A DNA stretch of 64,000 nucleotides from an uncultured Umboniibacter sp. (lineage in GTDB: Bacteria; Pseudomonadota; Gammaproteobacteria; Pseudomonadales; DSM-25080). The notes under the pieces are model-generated. The model searched no databases and was not told the DNA's origin. It saw nothing but the letters and a program-made list of their open reading frames with translations. Numbering within the stretch: the stretch's first letter is position 1; every line of letters begins with the position of its first letter. Where the stretch lies: assembly GCF_947497555.1 (NCBI RefSeq), contig NZ_CANMGY010000013.1, forward strand, positions 1 through 64,000, in the 5' to 3' direction. The position numbers were made by a program, and so were the translations under genes. Below are positions 1-8,917 of this stretch, piece by piece.

Positions 1-74
1 GGTGGACGATGGGGCTCGAACCCACGACAACCAGGATCACAACCTGGGGCTCTACCAACTGAGCTACGCCCACC
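1..74 (-). tRNA. tRNA-His (GTG)
   Basis: Read on the minus strand this folds into a full cloverleaf. The acceptor GTGGGCG pairs with CGTCCAC with one G-U pair, there is an extra 5' G opposite C73 (the G-1 hallmark of tRNA-His), and the anticodon loop is TTGTGAT with anticodon GTG. The 3' CCA, if encoded, lies outside the left edge of the window. It is the last gene of a His-Arg-Pro tRNA operon transcribed leftwards. Confidence 0.95.
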
Positions 75-99
75 ATATTTCTATGCCAGACACCTAAAG

Positions 100-176
100 T
101 GGCGCGCCCGGCAGGATTCGAACCTGCGACCAATGGCTTAGAAGGCCACTGCTCTATCCAACTGAGCTACGGGCGC
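100..176 (-). tRNA. tRNA-Arg (TCT)
   Basis: A minus-strand cloverleaf with acceptor GCGCCCG/CGGGCGC, discriminator G and an encoded CCA. The anticodon loop CTTCTAA gives anticodon TCT, which reads AGA/AGG codons. The body closely resembles the E. coli tRNA-Arg(TCT) as remembered. It lies about 25 nt from tRNA-His and 21 nt from tRNA-Pro, so the three are probably cut from one transcript. Confidence 0.95.
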
Positions 177-197
177 CGAAGGTTCAAACAATGAAAA

Positions 198-274
198 TGG
201 TCGGGGTAGAGAGATTTGAACTCCCGACATCCTGCACCCAAAGCAGGCGCGCTACCAGGCTGCGCTATACCCCG
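198..274 (-). tRNA. tRNA-Pro (TGG)
   Basis: A minus-strand cloverleaf with acceptor CGGGGTA/TACCCCG, discriminator A and encoded CCA. The anticodon loop TTTGGGT gives anticodon TGG. It is the first tRNA of the leftward operon, about 95 nt downstream of a near-consensus promoter at 368-396. Confidence 0.95.
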
Positions 275-367
275 AAAACTCTTTACTGGAAGGATTGAGT
301 CAATCCTGTGAAAGCGTGTTTCACCGTGTCCGAACTTAGCGAATGGGTTATCGTCCAAGCGGTGCGA

Positions 368-396
368 ATAATAGTAATCCCCCTGTGCTAAGTCAA
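368..396 (-). promoter_or_regulatory. sigma-70 promoter of the tRNA Pro-Arg-His operon
   Basis: On the minus strand there is TTGACT (391-396), a 17-nt spacer and TATTAT (368-373), followed by the GC-rich discriminator TCGCACCGC. Such discriminators are typical of stable-RNA promoters under growth-rate or stringent control. Its position just upstream of the three tRNAs supports the call. The start point is inferred, not seen. Confidence 0.75.
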
Positions 397-506
397 TGAA
401 AAATTTACGAAAATCCCCCTCAACAGAAAAAAATACCACTTTAGAGCCTTAGAAGGATTTTTTGTTAGGATAACCCCATACAAAATCAATCTCATGGAAT
501 CACATT

Positions 507-1352
507 GTGGATACATTAATTCTAGACGGTAAATACCAAGCCAGTTGCTACGAAGATGAATTTCGTGCCGAAGTCACGAACCTCAAAGCGCGCGCCAATA
601 ATGCTACTCCGGTTCTGGCCACAATTTTGGTGGGCGCAGACCCCTCCTCTGCCACTTATGTGCGTATGAAAGGAGAGGCCTGTCGCCGCATTGGTATGGA
701 CTCACGAAAAATTGAAATGTCTGAGCAAACCACTACCGAAGAACTGCTCGCAACAATCGATGAGCTCAATAGCGACGAGAATGTTCACGGCATTTTATTA
801 CAGCACCCGGTCCCTGCTCAGATTGATGAGCGTGCGTGCTTTGACCGTATCGCATTAGACAAGGACGTAGATGGCGTTACCTGCTTAGGATTTGGTCGTA
901 TGGCAATGGGCGAATCGGCATACGGCTCGGCTACGCCTGCAGGTATCATGCGCTTGCTAGAAAAGTACCAACTTGATCTATCTGGTCTTCATGCTGTGGT
1001 AGTAGGTCGAAGCCCTATTCTTGGCAAACCCATGGCACTCATGCTACTGAATGCAAACTGTACGGTAACTGTTTGCCACTCCCGCACCAAAGACCTAGAG
1101 AGTCACATTCGCCAAGCCGACCTCGTGGTGGGTGCGGTAGGCATCCCAGAATTCATTAAAGCTGACTGGATTAAGGATGGCGCCATTGTCGTCGATGCGG
1201 GCTATCATACTGGTGGCGTGGGCGATATTGAACTTGCTCCACTACACGGGCGGGTTAAGGCGCTTACACCGGTGCCCGGTGGCGTGGGTCCAATGACGAT
1301 CAATACGCTGATTGCACAAACCTTAACGGCTGGAACTCAGGCCATTAAGTAG
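507..1352 (+). CDS. folD: bifunctional methylenetetrahydrofolate dehydrogenase/cyclohydrolase FolD
   Basis: This cytosolic enzyme interconverts 5,10-methylene-THF, methenyl-THF and 10-formyl-THF with NADP+, supplying one-carbon units for purines and formyl-methionine. The 281-aa product has the usual family length. Visible marks are [14 protein letters not shown], with the Tyr and Lys of the catalytic site, GILLQHPVP, the nucleotide-binding segment [14 protein letters not shown] and the C-terminal [11 protein letters not shown]. The start is GTG at 507; the nearby ATG at 494 is out of frame. It stands alone on the plus strand between a leftward tRNA operon and the convergent SMC operon, and ends at a hairpin terminator. 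In Pseudomonas folD also sits next to tRNAs and near cysS (from memory). Confidence 0.97.
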   Translation: MDTLILDGKYQASCYEDEFRAEVTNLKARANNATPVLATILVGADPSSATYVRMKGEACRRIGMDSRKIEMSEQTTTEELLATIDELNSDENVHGILLQHPVPAQIDERACFDRIALDKDVDGVTCLGFGRMAMGESAYGSATPAGIMRLLEKYQLDLSGLHAVVVGRSPILGKPMALMLLNANCTVTVCHSRTKDLESHIRQADLVVGAVGIPEFIKADWIKDGAIVVDAGYHTGGVGDIELAPLHGRVKALTPVPGGVGPMTINTLIAQTLTAGTQAIK

Positions 1353-1416
1353 TTAGTCCTGCTAGCTGGTTTCCGAAGCAAGTTGATTGGCTAAGAAACG
1401 CGAATCACCCTAACGC

Positions 1417-1450
1417 AACAAAGCCCGAGTGATGTCACTTGGGCTTTGTT
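1417..1450 (+). terminator. rho-independent terminator after folD
   Basis: AACAAAGCCC (1417-1426) pairs with GGGCTTTGTT (1441-1450), with further pairing of AGTGA and TCACT inside and a tight loop. The T-rich stretch TTATTTCTT follows on the plus strand. It lies between the convergent folD and mksB genes. The minus-strand side has only a weak U-tract, so it may also stop the SMC operon but less clearly. Confidence 0.8.
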
Positions 1451-1496
1451 ATTTCTTGAACTTAGAGATCAGTAATTAGTAATAGATTATCGGTGC

Positions 1497-4400
1497 CTAG
1501 AGCTCTGCCAAGAATTCCAATTCTGCCTGTGAACGCAGCTGTTGACGATGACTCTCCCAGAGTTCGGCTACTCGCTCTTGATTCAAGATCTGACGATCTA
1601 CCAAAACACCCGTTGCTAATTCCCCCCGCTTCGCTCCTACTGGAACTTTTGCGAAGACGAATTGATTGGAAATTAAGTCCATAAACGGTCCAGACTTTGA
1701 GGTTGGCATCACGAAGCTCAACTGCAATCCTAAGCGGTTGGTCAAGTAGTCAATAACTTCGCGCGAGCGATGCTCATCCATCTTCGAAAATGCCTCATCA
1801 ACCAATACCATGCGCAGGTGTGAGCCACTTTCAGAGAACTTGAAGGCTGAGGTAATTGCTGCTGCTCGAATAATATAGGCCGGTGTCTCCAACTGACCAC
1901 CCGAACCAGTACCATACTCCGATAAGGCGATAGACTTCTTACCCTCTGGCGTTTTATAGATCTCATAGCGGCGATAACGACGGTAGTCGGTTAGATCCTC
2001 TAGGTTCTTCAGCGCGCGCTGCTCGTCTTCATCTAATAACATCGCCATTAAGCGATCACGGACATGACCGTACTTGGCAGATAATTGACTGTCAAACAGA
2101 CTGTTGGTAGCCCCCTCAATGGACGGCGCACGGGTAACTTCGGCAAAAAAGTCCCAGTACTCTTTAAATTCGGGCTCCCACTCCCAGCCGAAACTGTAAC
2201 GCTCACGGTCCGCACCAAAGGCGTGATGAATAAGCTCAGCGTTTAGATCCTCAAGCGCCCGCTCACCATCACTCACAGACTGGTATACAGAGTGGCAGAG
2301 GTGAGTCACAAAGGTATTATCAAAGCTCTCTTTGTAATGTTTGAGCTGCTCGTACTTCTTGGCTAAAACATTGTTCTTGAGACGATTGTACTCAACGTCA
2401 ATTAAAGTATGAGTGTCTACCACACAATCGAATAGAGCTTTGTTAAGCTGCCGGCTTTGCGGCATGAACGGGATGGCCGTAGCTTCATCAAGGGTAGCAT
2501 TATGTTTAATCAAACAACTTTCCAACTGATTAATCGAGGCACCCAGCTCGTCGCGCTTCTGTGTAGCGAGCTCGGTAAGTGACTTAGCACTCTCCTCGCT
2601 GGCGCGCTCATCGGCACTAATAATTGCGTTTTCAAGGTCATAGTCGGGCCAACGAGCGGCGAGTTCCCTAAGGTTTGCCTCGGCTTCGTCGACCAGCGCT
2701 TCCGTCTCTAACTGCTGTCGATTAGATCGCTCTATCTTACGCTCAATTTGGCTAAGCTCGCTGTTGAGGGTACCCAGCGCAATCTGCAACTGTCCAAGTT
2801 CCTCAGCAAGCGATCGCTCATCGCTGAGTACCTGCGCTAATTGCACGTCTAGCTCACCGTGATCGCCAGCCTCAAGTAGTGAAATCTGCTTCCGAAGGCT
2901 ATTTGAACTCTGCAGTGCATTGGCCACATTTAATAGTTCATCACCAATGGTTACTGGCTGAACACTCGCTAGCTGCTTGAGTGCATCACCAATAATTTGC
3001 CGTTGAGTAGAAGTTCGGCCTAATTTTTCCAACTCACTAGAAAGCTGCTCGCGCTTCGCGAGTTTGGAACGTTCCCGAGCACCTTTACCGAATACCAGCT
3101 CGTGGTCGGACAGGCCACATTTAAAAATTGCATAACCGGCGGCACCAAGGCCATTAGCAGTTAGCCCTCGGCGAACATTACCCAAGTCACGAGTGGTATC
3201 AACCTGTAAGACATTCGCAAAACTAGCAGTGATAAAGGCTTCCGCTGCGGCGTGTTCAAAGCGCATTAGCTGCACAATACTATCACTCGCTACTCGGCTA
3301 AGTTTCGCCATATCAGCGCGGGCTTTTCTACCTTGGACAACGCGCACTCCGCGTCCGACATCAGGATGCTTGCGAAGAATCTCAGCGGCCTCGGCCTCAA
3401 AGTCTTCGTCAACAATGATATTAAAGCGGGCACCACCAAGATAGCCTTCAATAGCGCTCTGCCAGCGAACATCATCGACGCTCACATAGTCGCACATGAC
3501 GCGCGCATCTGCCCTAGGTAGCGATTCCGCTAAGACGGCCAAGGCATGACTAACATAACGTGGATAGCTACTGCGACTCTGTTCAAGGCTATCAATCTGC
3601 TGTTGCAAACTTTGACATGACTTAGTTAAGGACTGATGTTCGCCCGCAAGTTTCGCTTGCTCCGCCTGCAAGGATTGATAGAAGGTCCCGCCAAGCCCAG
3701 TCGGTGAGGCAACCTCTGTCAAGCGCCGCAACAGGCGCTGGTTTTCCATCGCTGACTTAGCGAGCTCATCAAAACGACTTTCATCAATCCAATCGGCACT
3801 CATTATTGCACTGAGGTCCAAGGTCTGATAATTCTGAGTAACCGACCGTGCCACTTCCACTAAAGCATCGCTCTCTGCGAAGGTGGAAATCTTATTCTCA
3901 CCAGCACTCAAAAATCGCGCAATGGCAAGGGCAGAATCGACCTTAGTTTGCTCTTCGAGAGCCGCTTTAGCACACCGTGCGAGATCAGCTTCTGTCTTCT
4001 TAAGTTCCTGTTCCAGGCGGACCGCATCGGCTCCGGAAAGTCCCTGCTTTTGTGCTTCAAGTGAAATCAGCTGTTGCCGTAGAGAGGCCTGTTGCTGTTC
4101 TAAGGTGGATCGACTATCACTATTGTCCTGAATATTAGCTCGGACTTGCTGTTGAACCTTCTTAGCTTGGACGTAGTCGCGCTGATCACTGAGGTAACGT
4201 GATTGAGCTGCCGTGTATTGCAGCTCGTTGGTCGCTAGCCATTCACTAATGAAGAAACTAGCATGCCCCTGGGCCTTCTCTAACAACTCAGTACTGGCTC
4301 GAATTGCCCCTGCTGACGACTCCATGCCGTGAATCGTTTTCATCAAACTGGAAACGTTGCGAATAGCCTCGGCGAGGTCCTTCTTCTCTAGCACCTCGTT

Positions 4401-5087
4401 GGCCACAAAATCATTAATTGAACGGACCGGCTTGTACGCCATAAAGCGGGCAAAGGTCTTTGCACAGTGCATTGCCTCACGATCACTCACCGCATCATCT
4501 TTGCCGCGCAATGCGCCATAAAGCCTACCCAAATAGGACTTTTTTCGGTCGTAGCGTTCAATAAGATGAGAGGGATAGCGCTGAGCCAAACGCTGGCCGA
4601 ATTTAGCGCCATCACTAATTTTATGGTCATGGACAAAGTCTTCCAGTGAGAGCTGCTGTCCACGTAGCAAGAAAAACTGCAGGGAATCCAATCTTGCTAC
4701 GCGCTGGCTGCCAGACTGCTCTAGGTGAGCGCGGCCGTGAAGTACAACCGCAAAAGGCTCAACTTCTTCGCCCTCTGAAGGCCAAAAATTAGCGGCCAAG
4801 TAGCCATCAGTTCGCTGTGGCCTAGAGTAGCTGCCATCATCACAACCCAAAAAGTAACTAGCCAAGGTACGAACTGTCTTGCCTCGCGTACGCTGAGTCG
4901 ATTCGTCTTGCCCAGGGTTGAAGCTGTAGAGGTTGTCATGCGCCGCCGTCATTAGCGTTTGAATTGCATCTGCCGCGGTAGTCTTACCGGAACCATTTCC
5001 TCCAGAAAGAAGATTTAACGGCCCAAAGTCGAAGATTTGATTCGGTAGGTTACCCCAATTTACAAAGATAAATTGCTTTAGATACAT
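1497..5087 (-). CDS. mksB: SMC-type ATPase of an MksBEF/Wadjet-like condensin (MksB/JetC)
   Basis: This large ATPase (1196 aa) should dimerise through long coiled coils and use ATP to entrap or extrude DNA with kleisin (MksF/JetA) and KITE (MksE/JetB) partners. The N-terminus has a Walker A motif GGNGSGKT at residues 29-36. A long Gln/Glu/Leu-rich coiled coil follows, with a hinge-like block around residues 520-660 containing VRWQSAIEGYLGG, and then a second coiled coil. Near the C-terminus come a signature-like GTGSGGQ near 1060 and Walker B VLVDEAFSKMD near 1097. This plan fits the SbcC/MukB-like COG4913 class rather than canonical Smc. It starts 9 nt after mksE as the last gene of a three-gene leftward operon. 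No TOPRIM nuclease gene (JetD/MksG) follows: the next gene is convergent folD. Whether it acts in chromosome folding or plasmid defence cannot be told from sequence. Confidence 0.85.
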   Translation of the reverse strand: MYLKQFIFVNWGNLPNQIFDFGPLNLLSGGNGSGKTTAADAIQTLMTAAHDNLYSFNPGQDESTQRTRGKTVRTLASYFLGCDDGSYSRPQRTDGYLAANFWPSEGEEVEPFAVVLHGRAHLEQSGSQRVARLDSLQFFLLRGQQLSLEDFVHDHKISDGAKFGQRLAQRYPSHLIERYDRKKSYLGRLYGALRGKDDAVSDREAMHCAKTFARFMAYKPVRSINDFVANEVLEKKDLAEAIRNVSSLMKTIHGMESSAGAIRASTELLEKAQGHASFFISEWLATNELQYTAAQSRYLSDQRDYVQAKKVQQQVRANIQDNSDSRSTLEQQQASLRQQLISLEAQKQGLSGADAVRLEQELKKTEADLARCAKAALEEQTKVDSALAIARFLSAGENKISTFAESDALVEVARSVTQNYQTLDLSAIMSADWIDESRFDELAKSAMENQRLLRRLTEVASPTGLGGTFYQSLQAEQAKLAGEHQSLTKSCQSLQQQIDSLEQSRSSYPRYVSHALAVLAESLPRADARVMCDYVSVDDVRWQSAIEGYLGGARFNIIVDEDFEAEAAEILRKHPDVGRGVRVVQGRKARADMAKLSRVASDSIVQLMRFEHAAAEAFITASFANVLQVDTTRDLGNVRRGLTANGLGAAGYAIFKCGLSDHELVFGKGARERSKLAKREQLSSELEKLGRTSTQRQIIGDALKQLASVQPVTIGDELLNVANALQSSNSLRKQISLLEAGDHGELDVQLAQVLSDERSLAEELGQLQIALGTLNSELSQIERKIERSNRQQLETEALVDEAEANLRELAARWPDYDLENAIISADERASEESAKSLTELATQKRDELGASINQLESCLIKHNATLDEATAIPFMPQSRQLNKALFDCVVDTHTLIDVEYNRLKNNVLAKKYEQLKHYKESFDNTFVTHLCHSVYQSVSDGERALEDLNAELIHHAFGADRERYSFGWEWEPEFKEYWDFFAEVTRAPSIEGATNSLFDSQLSAKYGHVRDRLMAMLLDEDEQRALKNLEDLTDYRRYRRYEIYKTPEGKKSIALSEYGTGSGGQLETPAYIIRAAAITSAFKFSESGSHLRMVLVDEAFSKMDEHRSREVIDYLTNRLGLQLSFVMPTSKSGPFMDLISNQFVFAKVPVGAKRGELATGVLVDRQILNQERVAELWESHRQQLRSQAELEFLAEL

Positions 5088-5096
5088 AGTCTCACC

Positions 5097-6026
5097 CTAC
5101 CCAAAAATCGACTTATTAGCGTACTGATCTACCACAGCTGAATCTGGCGCTGCCTCTACTTTAGCTTCTACTTCAGCTTCTACTTCAGCTTCTACTTCAG
5201 CTTCTACTTCAGCTTCTACTTCAGCTTCTACTTCAGCTTCTACTTCAGCTTCCACTTCAGTTTTTACTTCAGTTTCTACTTCAGTTTCTACTTCAGCCTC
5301 TACTTCAGCTTCTATTTCAACTTCTACTTCAGCCTCTACTTCAGCTTCTACTGGCGAAGTTGCGCTAACTGCAGCCGCGGCATCAGTCGAATTCGCGTCA
5401 ACCTCGTTAAGCGACGCCATTAAGCTAGATAGGACCGAATCGGTTACAAAGGTGGTAATAGCTGGGCGAATAGCAAACCAGCAATTCGGGTCATCCAATT
5501 CATCAAGATTGACGGAAATCACACGGAGTTTGCGTAATTTTCGAAACAGCGTTTTTCGTTCATTCAATGACGAAGGTAAACGGCGATCTAATAGATTAAA
5601 GAGCGCTACCGAGTAGCTTTCCATCGTCTGATTAACACCACCCTGCTCGTTAATGTCCCCGGCGCGTAGACCGATTTCATATTGAGCACGAAGAACTAAC
5701 AGCAGCTCAATTTCCTCGTTCGACAAGGCAACACGAAGCCCTGTTTTAAAAGGGCTGGAGACGGCCTCATGTCCAGGTGCCTCGGCGGCGGGAGGGAGCA
5801 CTCTAACGAAGCGCCCGGCTCTATCGTGGAGTAGTTGAAGATCCATAACTCCTAAGTAATCTGCAAGCTCTTGCTCACAGCGCACGAAGAGATCGTAAAT
5901 TTCTGCCTCAACAGAGGATTCATCGCGGGAGATGACGCCATAATTCAGCAGTCGCTGCAGTACCATCTTGAATTGTGCCAAAGCAATATCGAGGCTTTGT
6001 TCTACGGTAGTTTCGAACGTATTCAT
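5097..6026 (-). CDS. mksE: MksE/JetB-like KITE subunit (DUF4194-type) with repetitive acidic tail
   Basis: This is the middle gene of the SMC operon, 1 nt after mksF and 9 nt before mksB. The 309-aa product has an N-terminal part of about 220 residues that looks like the winged-helix KITE component: it contains [15 protein letters not shown] and the [10 protein letters not shown] region typical of DUF4194/JetB proteins. These bind the kleisin and DNA. The C-terminal third is low complexity, with repeated Glu-Val-Glu-Ala units encoded by a 12-bp minisatellite, and ends in a short unique tail, [13 protein letters not shown] know of no such tail in the family. The repeat unit is a multiple of three, so copy-number change would keep the frame. 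The family call rests on context plus residue pattern. Confidence 0.75.
   Translation of the reverse strand: MNTFETTVEQSLDIALAQFKMVLQRLLNYGVISRDESSVEAEIYDLFVRCEQELADYLGVMDLQLLHDRAGRFVRVLPPAAEAPGHEAVSSPFKTGLRVALSNEEIELLLVLRAQYEIGLRAGDINEQGGVNQTMESYSVALFNLLDRRLPSSLNERKTLFRKLRKLRVISVNLDELDDPNCWFAIRPAITTFVTDSVLSSLMASLNEVDANSTDAAAAVSATSPVEAEVEAEVEVEIEAEVEAEVETEVETEVKTEVEAEVEAEVEAEVEAEVEAEVEAEVEAEVEAKVEAAPDSAVVDQYANKSIFG
5156..5351 (-). repeat. 12-bp coding minisatellite in mksE
   Basis: About sixteen head-to-tail copies of a 12-bp unit (plus strand ACTTCAGCTTCT and close variants) lie inside the mksE frame. On the coding strand each copy encodes Glu-Val-Glu-Ala, with variants giving Thr, Lys or Ile. 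The block at 5165-5250 is nearly perfect, while the upstream copies are degenerate, so the array looks recently expanded at its 3' coding end. Confidence 0.95.
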
Positions 6027-6027
6027 A

Positions 6028-7443
6028 CTAAGACACTCGTCTTTTTATTGTGAATTTATCACGGCTATCAAAATATTCGTCGTGCTCGGTTTCACCCGTC
6101 GAGGCAACTTCAAAATCACTGTCGCCCGACCCACTCGCCGCACCCGCAGCCACAATATTTGCCAGCATCATAAGGTCTAGTGGTTTATCAATCTTCCAAT
6201 CAGCGGTGGTGCTCACTTCATCACCGACAATGTTCTGTAATGCCTCTACAAACTGTTGATGACTCATTGCGAACGCCTTATCTAGCAGCGCGCTAATCTG
6301 GATGAGTCGTTGGCCTTCATCGGAGACTTCGATTTTCGCTTCAGCCGTTTGCACTAAGGCATCGGTAGCCCTTCGTTTAAGTGGCTTCACCTGCCCGGGA
6401 TCAATAAAGCCAATCTCAACCGTACCCATTTCCTCAGCGAGTTGAGACAGAATGCGCTCCCGCTTGGCGTTTGGCACTCTTCCCAACTGTGCCAGCGCAT
6501 CACTCGATGACTGCACAGCTCCGCTAGATAAGCTTGTTAACTGGCGAATAATTGCGTCAGCGCGTTGAGTGAATGATGTTAACGCATCTCGTACAGCCGG
6601 CAACATGACATCACAGGCGTTGCGCAGACGCTGTTCTATCATCCGCAACAGCTGCTCATACCAAATCTCGTGTTCGCTAAAGCCTTCTAACTTCAAGGCG
6701 CGCAAGTCGCGCTCCACCTGAAGACGGGTAACTTTCTTGGTCTCACGAAATTTGCGTAATAGCTGAAGAATTTCATCACGATAGCGCTCGACACTATCGG
6801 CGGAGAGACGAACGGCTAAATCAGGCTCGAAGCGACGTTCGAGAAAATCAAAGAAACTATCTGCAGCAACATCTGCTTCACCTTCATTTTTCACTTGGTC
6901 AACTAGCTGGTTTCTGCGCTGCTCTAGTTCAACAATAATATCGCTAAAGTCGGCAATGATTCGCTCCGAGTACTCGCAGGCGTCTAATAAATCATGAACG
7001 TCATGACCTACCACGAAGGCCTTTAAAGCGTTCCGCGTATTTCGAGTATTGCGATGATGGGTACGAACCTGAAGTGGATTGTCGGCAACAAAGGCCTGGG
7101 CGAAATTTCGTCCTACTACACTTAAACCGTAGCTTGCCGTCATTGAGACCGCGTCGGCTCGCTCATCAAGCCAAGCGTTCTCGCGAAGCTGGTTAAAAAT
7201 CCATAAAGCGAGCTTACGGGGATCTGAGGCGAGGAGCTCTGTTTCATCTTCGAATTGAGCGCCCGATCGTGCGATGGTATCAGCAAAGGTATCAATAACT
7301 TGCTGACGTGACAGACTTTGACCGTAATCGGCTAGAGAGGTGAATTGACGTCGGTATAGGCCCGCTAAGCATGCTGAAACCACTTCGCGGTACTTACCAT
7401 TTAAGGGGCGGAAAAAATGCGCCCTACTCCCTGAAAAAAACAT
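6028..7443 (-). CDS. mksF: MksF/JetA-like kleisin subunit of an SMC complex
   Basis: This first gene of the mksFEB operon encodes 471 aa. The N-terminus ([20 protein letters not shown]) and the conserved interior, with [15 protein letters not shown] and a predicted coiled coil around [16 protein letters not shown], resemble the JetA family of Wadjet systems. Kleisins bridge the two SMC heads and carry the KITE dimer. Residues 280-330 ([17 protein letters not shown]) look helical and DNA-binding-like. The order kleisin, KITE, SMC is that of mks/jet operons. The start ATG at 7443 has only a weak Shine-Dalgarno match. It lies 85 nt below cysS, past a stable hairpin, so it may be partly co-transcribed with glnS-cysS. 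The exact subfamily (Wadjet type I, II or III) is not certain. Confidence 0.75.
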   Translation of the reverse strand: MFFSGSRAHFFRPLNGKYREVVSACLAGLYRRQFTSLADYGQSLSRQQVIDTFADTIARSGAQFEDETELLASDPRKLALWIFNQLRENAWLDERADAVSMTASYGLSVVGRNFAQAFVADNPLQVRTHHRNTRNTRNALKAFVVGHDVHDLLDACEYSERIIADFSDIIVELEQRRNQLVDQVKNEGEADVAADSFFDFLERRFEPDLAVRLSADSVERYRDEILQLLRKFRETKKVTRLQVERDLRALKLEGFSEHEIWYEQLLRMIEQRLRNACDVMLPAVRDALTSFTQRADAIIRQLTSLSSGAVQSSSDALAQLGRVPNAKRERILSQLAEEMGTVEIGFIDPGQVKPLKRRATDALVQTAEAKIEVSDEGQRLIQISALLDKAFAMSHQQFVEALQNIVGDEVSTTADWKIDKPLDLMMLANIVAAGAASGSGDSDFEVASTGETEHDEYFDSRDKFTIKRRVS

Positions 7444-7490
7444 AGCGCCTGCAACTTATTATTTTAATTTCAGACTAAAGCAGTCGGCGG

Positions 7491-7522
7491 GCTCAGGCAA
7501 GCCCTTTAAGGCCCGCCTGAGC
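7491..7522 (-). promoter_or_regulatory. strong hairpin without U-tract between cysS and mksF
   Basis: GCTCAGGC (7491-7498) pairs perfectly with GCCTGAGC (7515-7522) around a loop with further G/C pairing. It begins 6 nt past the cysS stop codon on the minus strand. No T-run follows, so it is not a classical intrinsic terminator. It could stabilise the cysS mRNA end, attenuate reading into the SMC operon, or do nothing. Confidence 0.5.
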
Positions 7523-7528
7523 AACTGT

Positions 7529-8902
7529 TTAGGCCTTTCGCCACGTCGTCCCGTTAGGTCCATCCTCGAGGATAATTCCGCGCTGATTGAGTTCATCACG
7601 AACCGCATCGGCTTTCGCCCAATCTTTAGCCGCCTTGGCCTCATTACGAGCGACTACCAATGCATCAATCTCTGCACCTTCATCGGCGTTAGTGCCGGCA
7701 CTAAACCACGCTTCGGGATCATCACCAAATAAGCCCAGCAGCTCGCCGGAAGCAAGTAGTTGTCCTTTTACCTCGGCACGAGTCGCTTGATCGGCGCCTG
7801 ATAGGCGTTTTAGCAAACCGTGCAAAGCGGCTACTGCATTAGGCGTATTCAGGTCATCTAGAAGACTATCCCAAATCACTGAGTCCTGAGCATCGACCGA
7901 ATCTGCTGCGACATCCTGTAGCTTTCTCAGGGCCAGATAAAAAGTATCTAAGGTCTGCTTGGCAGCGGCGAGTGATTCAGGTGAGAAGTTAACTTCACTC
8001 CGATACTGGGCGGATAGCAAGGCAAAGCGCAACACTTCGCCCTGCCACTCACTAAGCAGCTCATTCACCATGCGGAAATTGCCTAAACTCTTAGACATCT
8101 TTTCGCCATCGATATTGACGTAGCCATTGTGCATCCAAAAGTTAACGAAACTATCGCCATCGTGGGCACAGCAGCTTTGCGCCATTTCATTCTCATGATG
8201 CGGGAACACAAGATCTCGGCCACCACCGTGAATATCAATGGTGCGTCCAAGGTGCTTCTCAATCATCGCTGAGCACTCAATATGCCAGCCTGGACGACCA
8301 CGTCCCCACGGGCTCTCCCAACCTGGCTCATCATCAGCAGATGGCTTCCAAAGCACGAAATCACCGGCATAACGCTTATAGGCAGCCACTTCAACTCGCG
8401 CACCGGCTAACATATCGTCCAGAGAACGATTCGACAGCGAGCCGTAATCTTCCATAGTCTGCACGGCAAATAATACGTGACCTTCGGCTTCGTAGGCGTG
8501 ATTGCGCTCCAACAGTGCCCGAATCATCGTAATCATTTCCGGGACATGCTCCGTTGCATAGGGAACGACATCTGGTGTGAGTGCCTTTAGCTCCGCCATA
8601 TCTTCCGCGTAGGCCTGTGCATAGTGACTAGTAATTGCGCCAATTTCTTCACCGGACGCTTTGGCCGCTGCCATGATCTTATCGTCGATATCGGTAATAT
8701 TGCGGGCATACGTTACTTTCGGGTACAGCGCTTTCAACACCCGGTAGAGCATATCAAAAACCACTACTGGACGCGCGTTACCAATATGAACTCGGTTGTA
8801 AACGGTAGGTCCACAGACGTACATCTTAATGTGGTTAGCGTCGATCGGTTCAAATACCTGCTTTTCGCCGGCCTGAGTATTGTATAAGTGTAAAGTCATC
8901 AA
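7529..8902 (-). CDS. cysS: cysteinyl-tRNA synthetase
   Basis: This class I synthetase charges tRNA-Cys in the cytosol. The 457-aa product shows the zinc and substrate-binding start [16 protein letters not shown], containing the HIGH-type HIGN, the zinc ligands in [13 protein letters not shown] and HHENEMAQS, and the KMSKS loop in [12 protein letters not shown]. Full length for the family (E. coli about 461). Two adjacent ATG codons (8902 and 8899) could start it. It lies 15 nt behind glnS on the same strand, so the two synthetases form an operon. Confidence 0.98.
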   Translation of the reverse strand: MMTLHLYNTQAGEKQVFEPIDANHIKMYVCGPTVYNRVHIGNARPVVVFDMLYRVLKALYPKVTYARNITDIDDKIMAAAKASGEEIGAITSHYAQAYAEDMAELKALTPDVVPYATEHVPEMITMIRALLERNHAYEAEGHVLFAVQTMEDYGSLSNRSLDDMLAGARVEVAAYKRYAGDFVLWKPSADDEPGWESPWGRGRPGWHIECSAMIEKHLGRTIDIHGGGRDLVFPHHENEMAQSCCAHDGDSFVNFWMHNGYVNIDGEKMSKSLGNFRMVNELLSEWQGEVLRFALLSAQYRSEVNFSPESLAAAKQTLDTFYLALRKLQDVAADSVDAQDSVIWDSLLDDLNTPNAVAALHGLLKRLSGADQATRAEVKGQLLASGELLGLFGDDPEAWFSAGTNADEGAEIDALVVARNEAKAAKDWAKADAVRDELNQRGIILEDGPNGTTWRKA

Positions 8903-8917
8903 TTCGTTTCCTAACGA

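Noticed and set aside
5156-5351. Regular repeat that could be mistaken for a CRISPR array or non-coding satellite
   Set aside because: The unit is 12 bp with no spacers and lies fully inside an open reading frame; it is a coding minisatellite.
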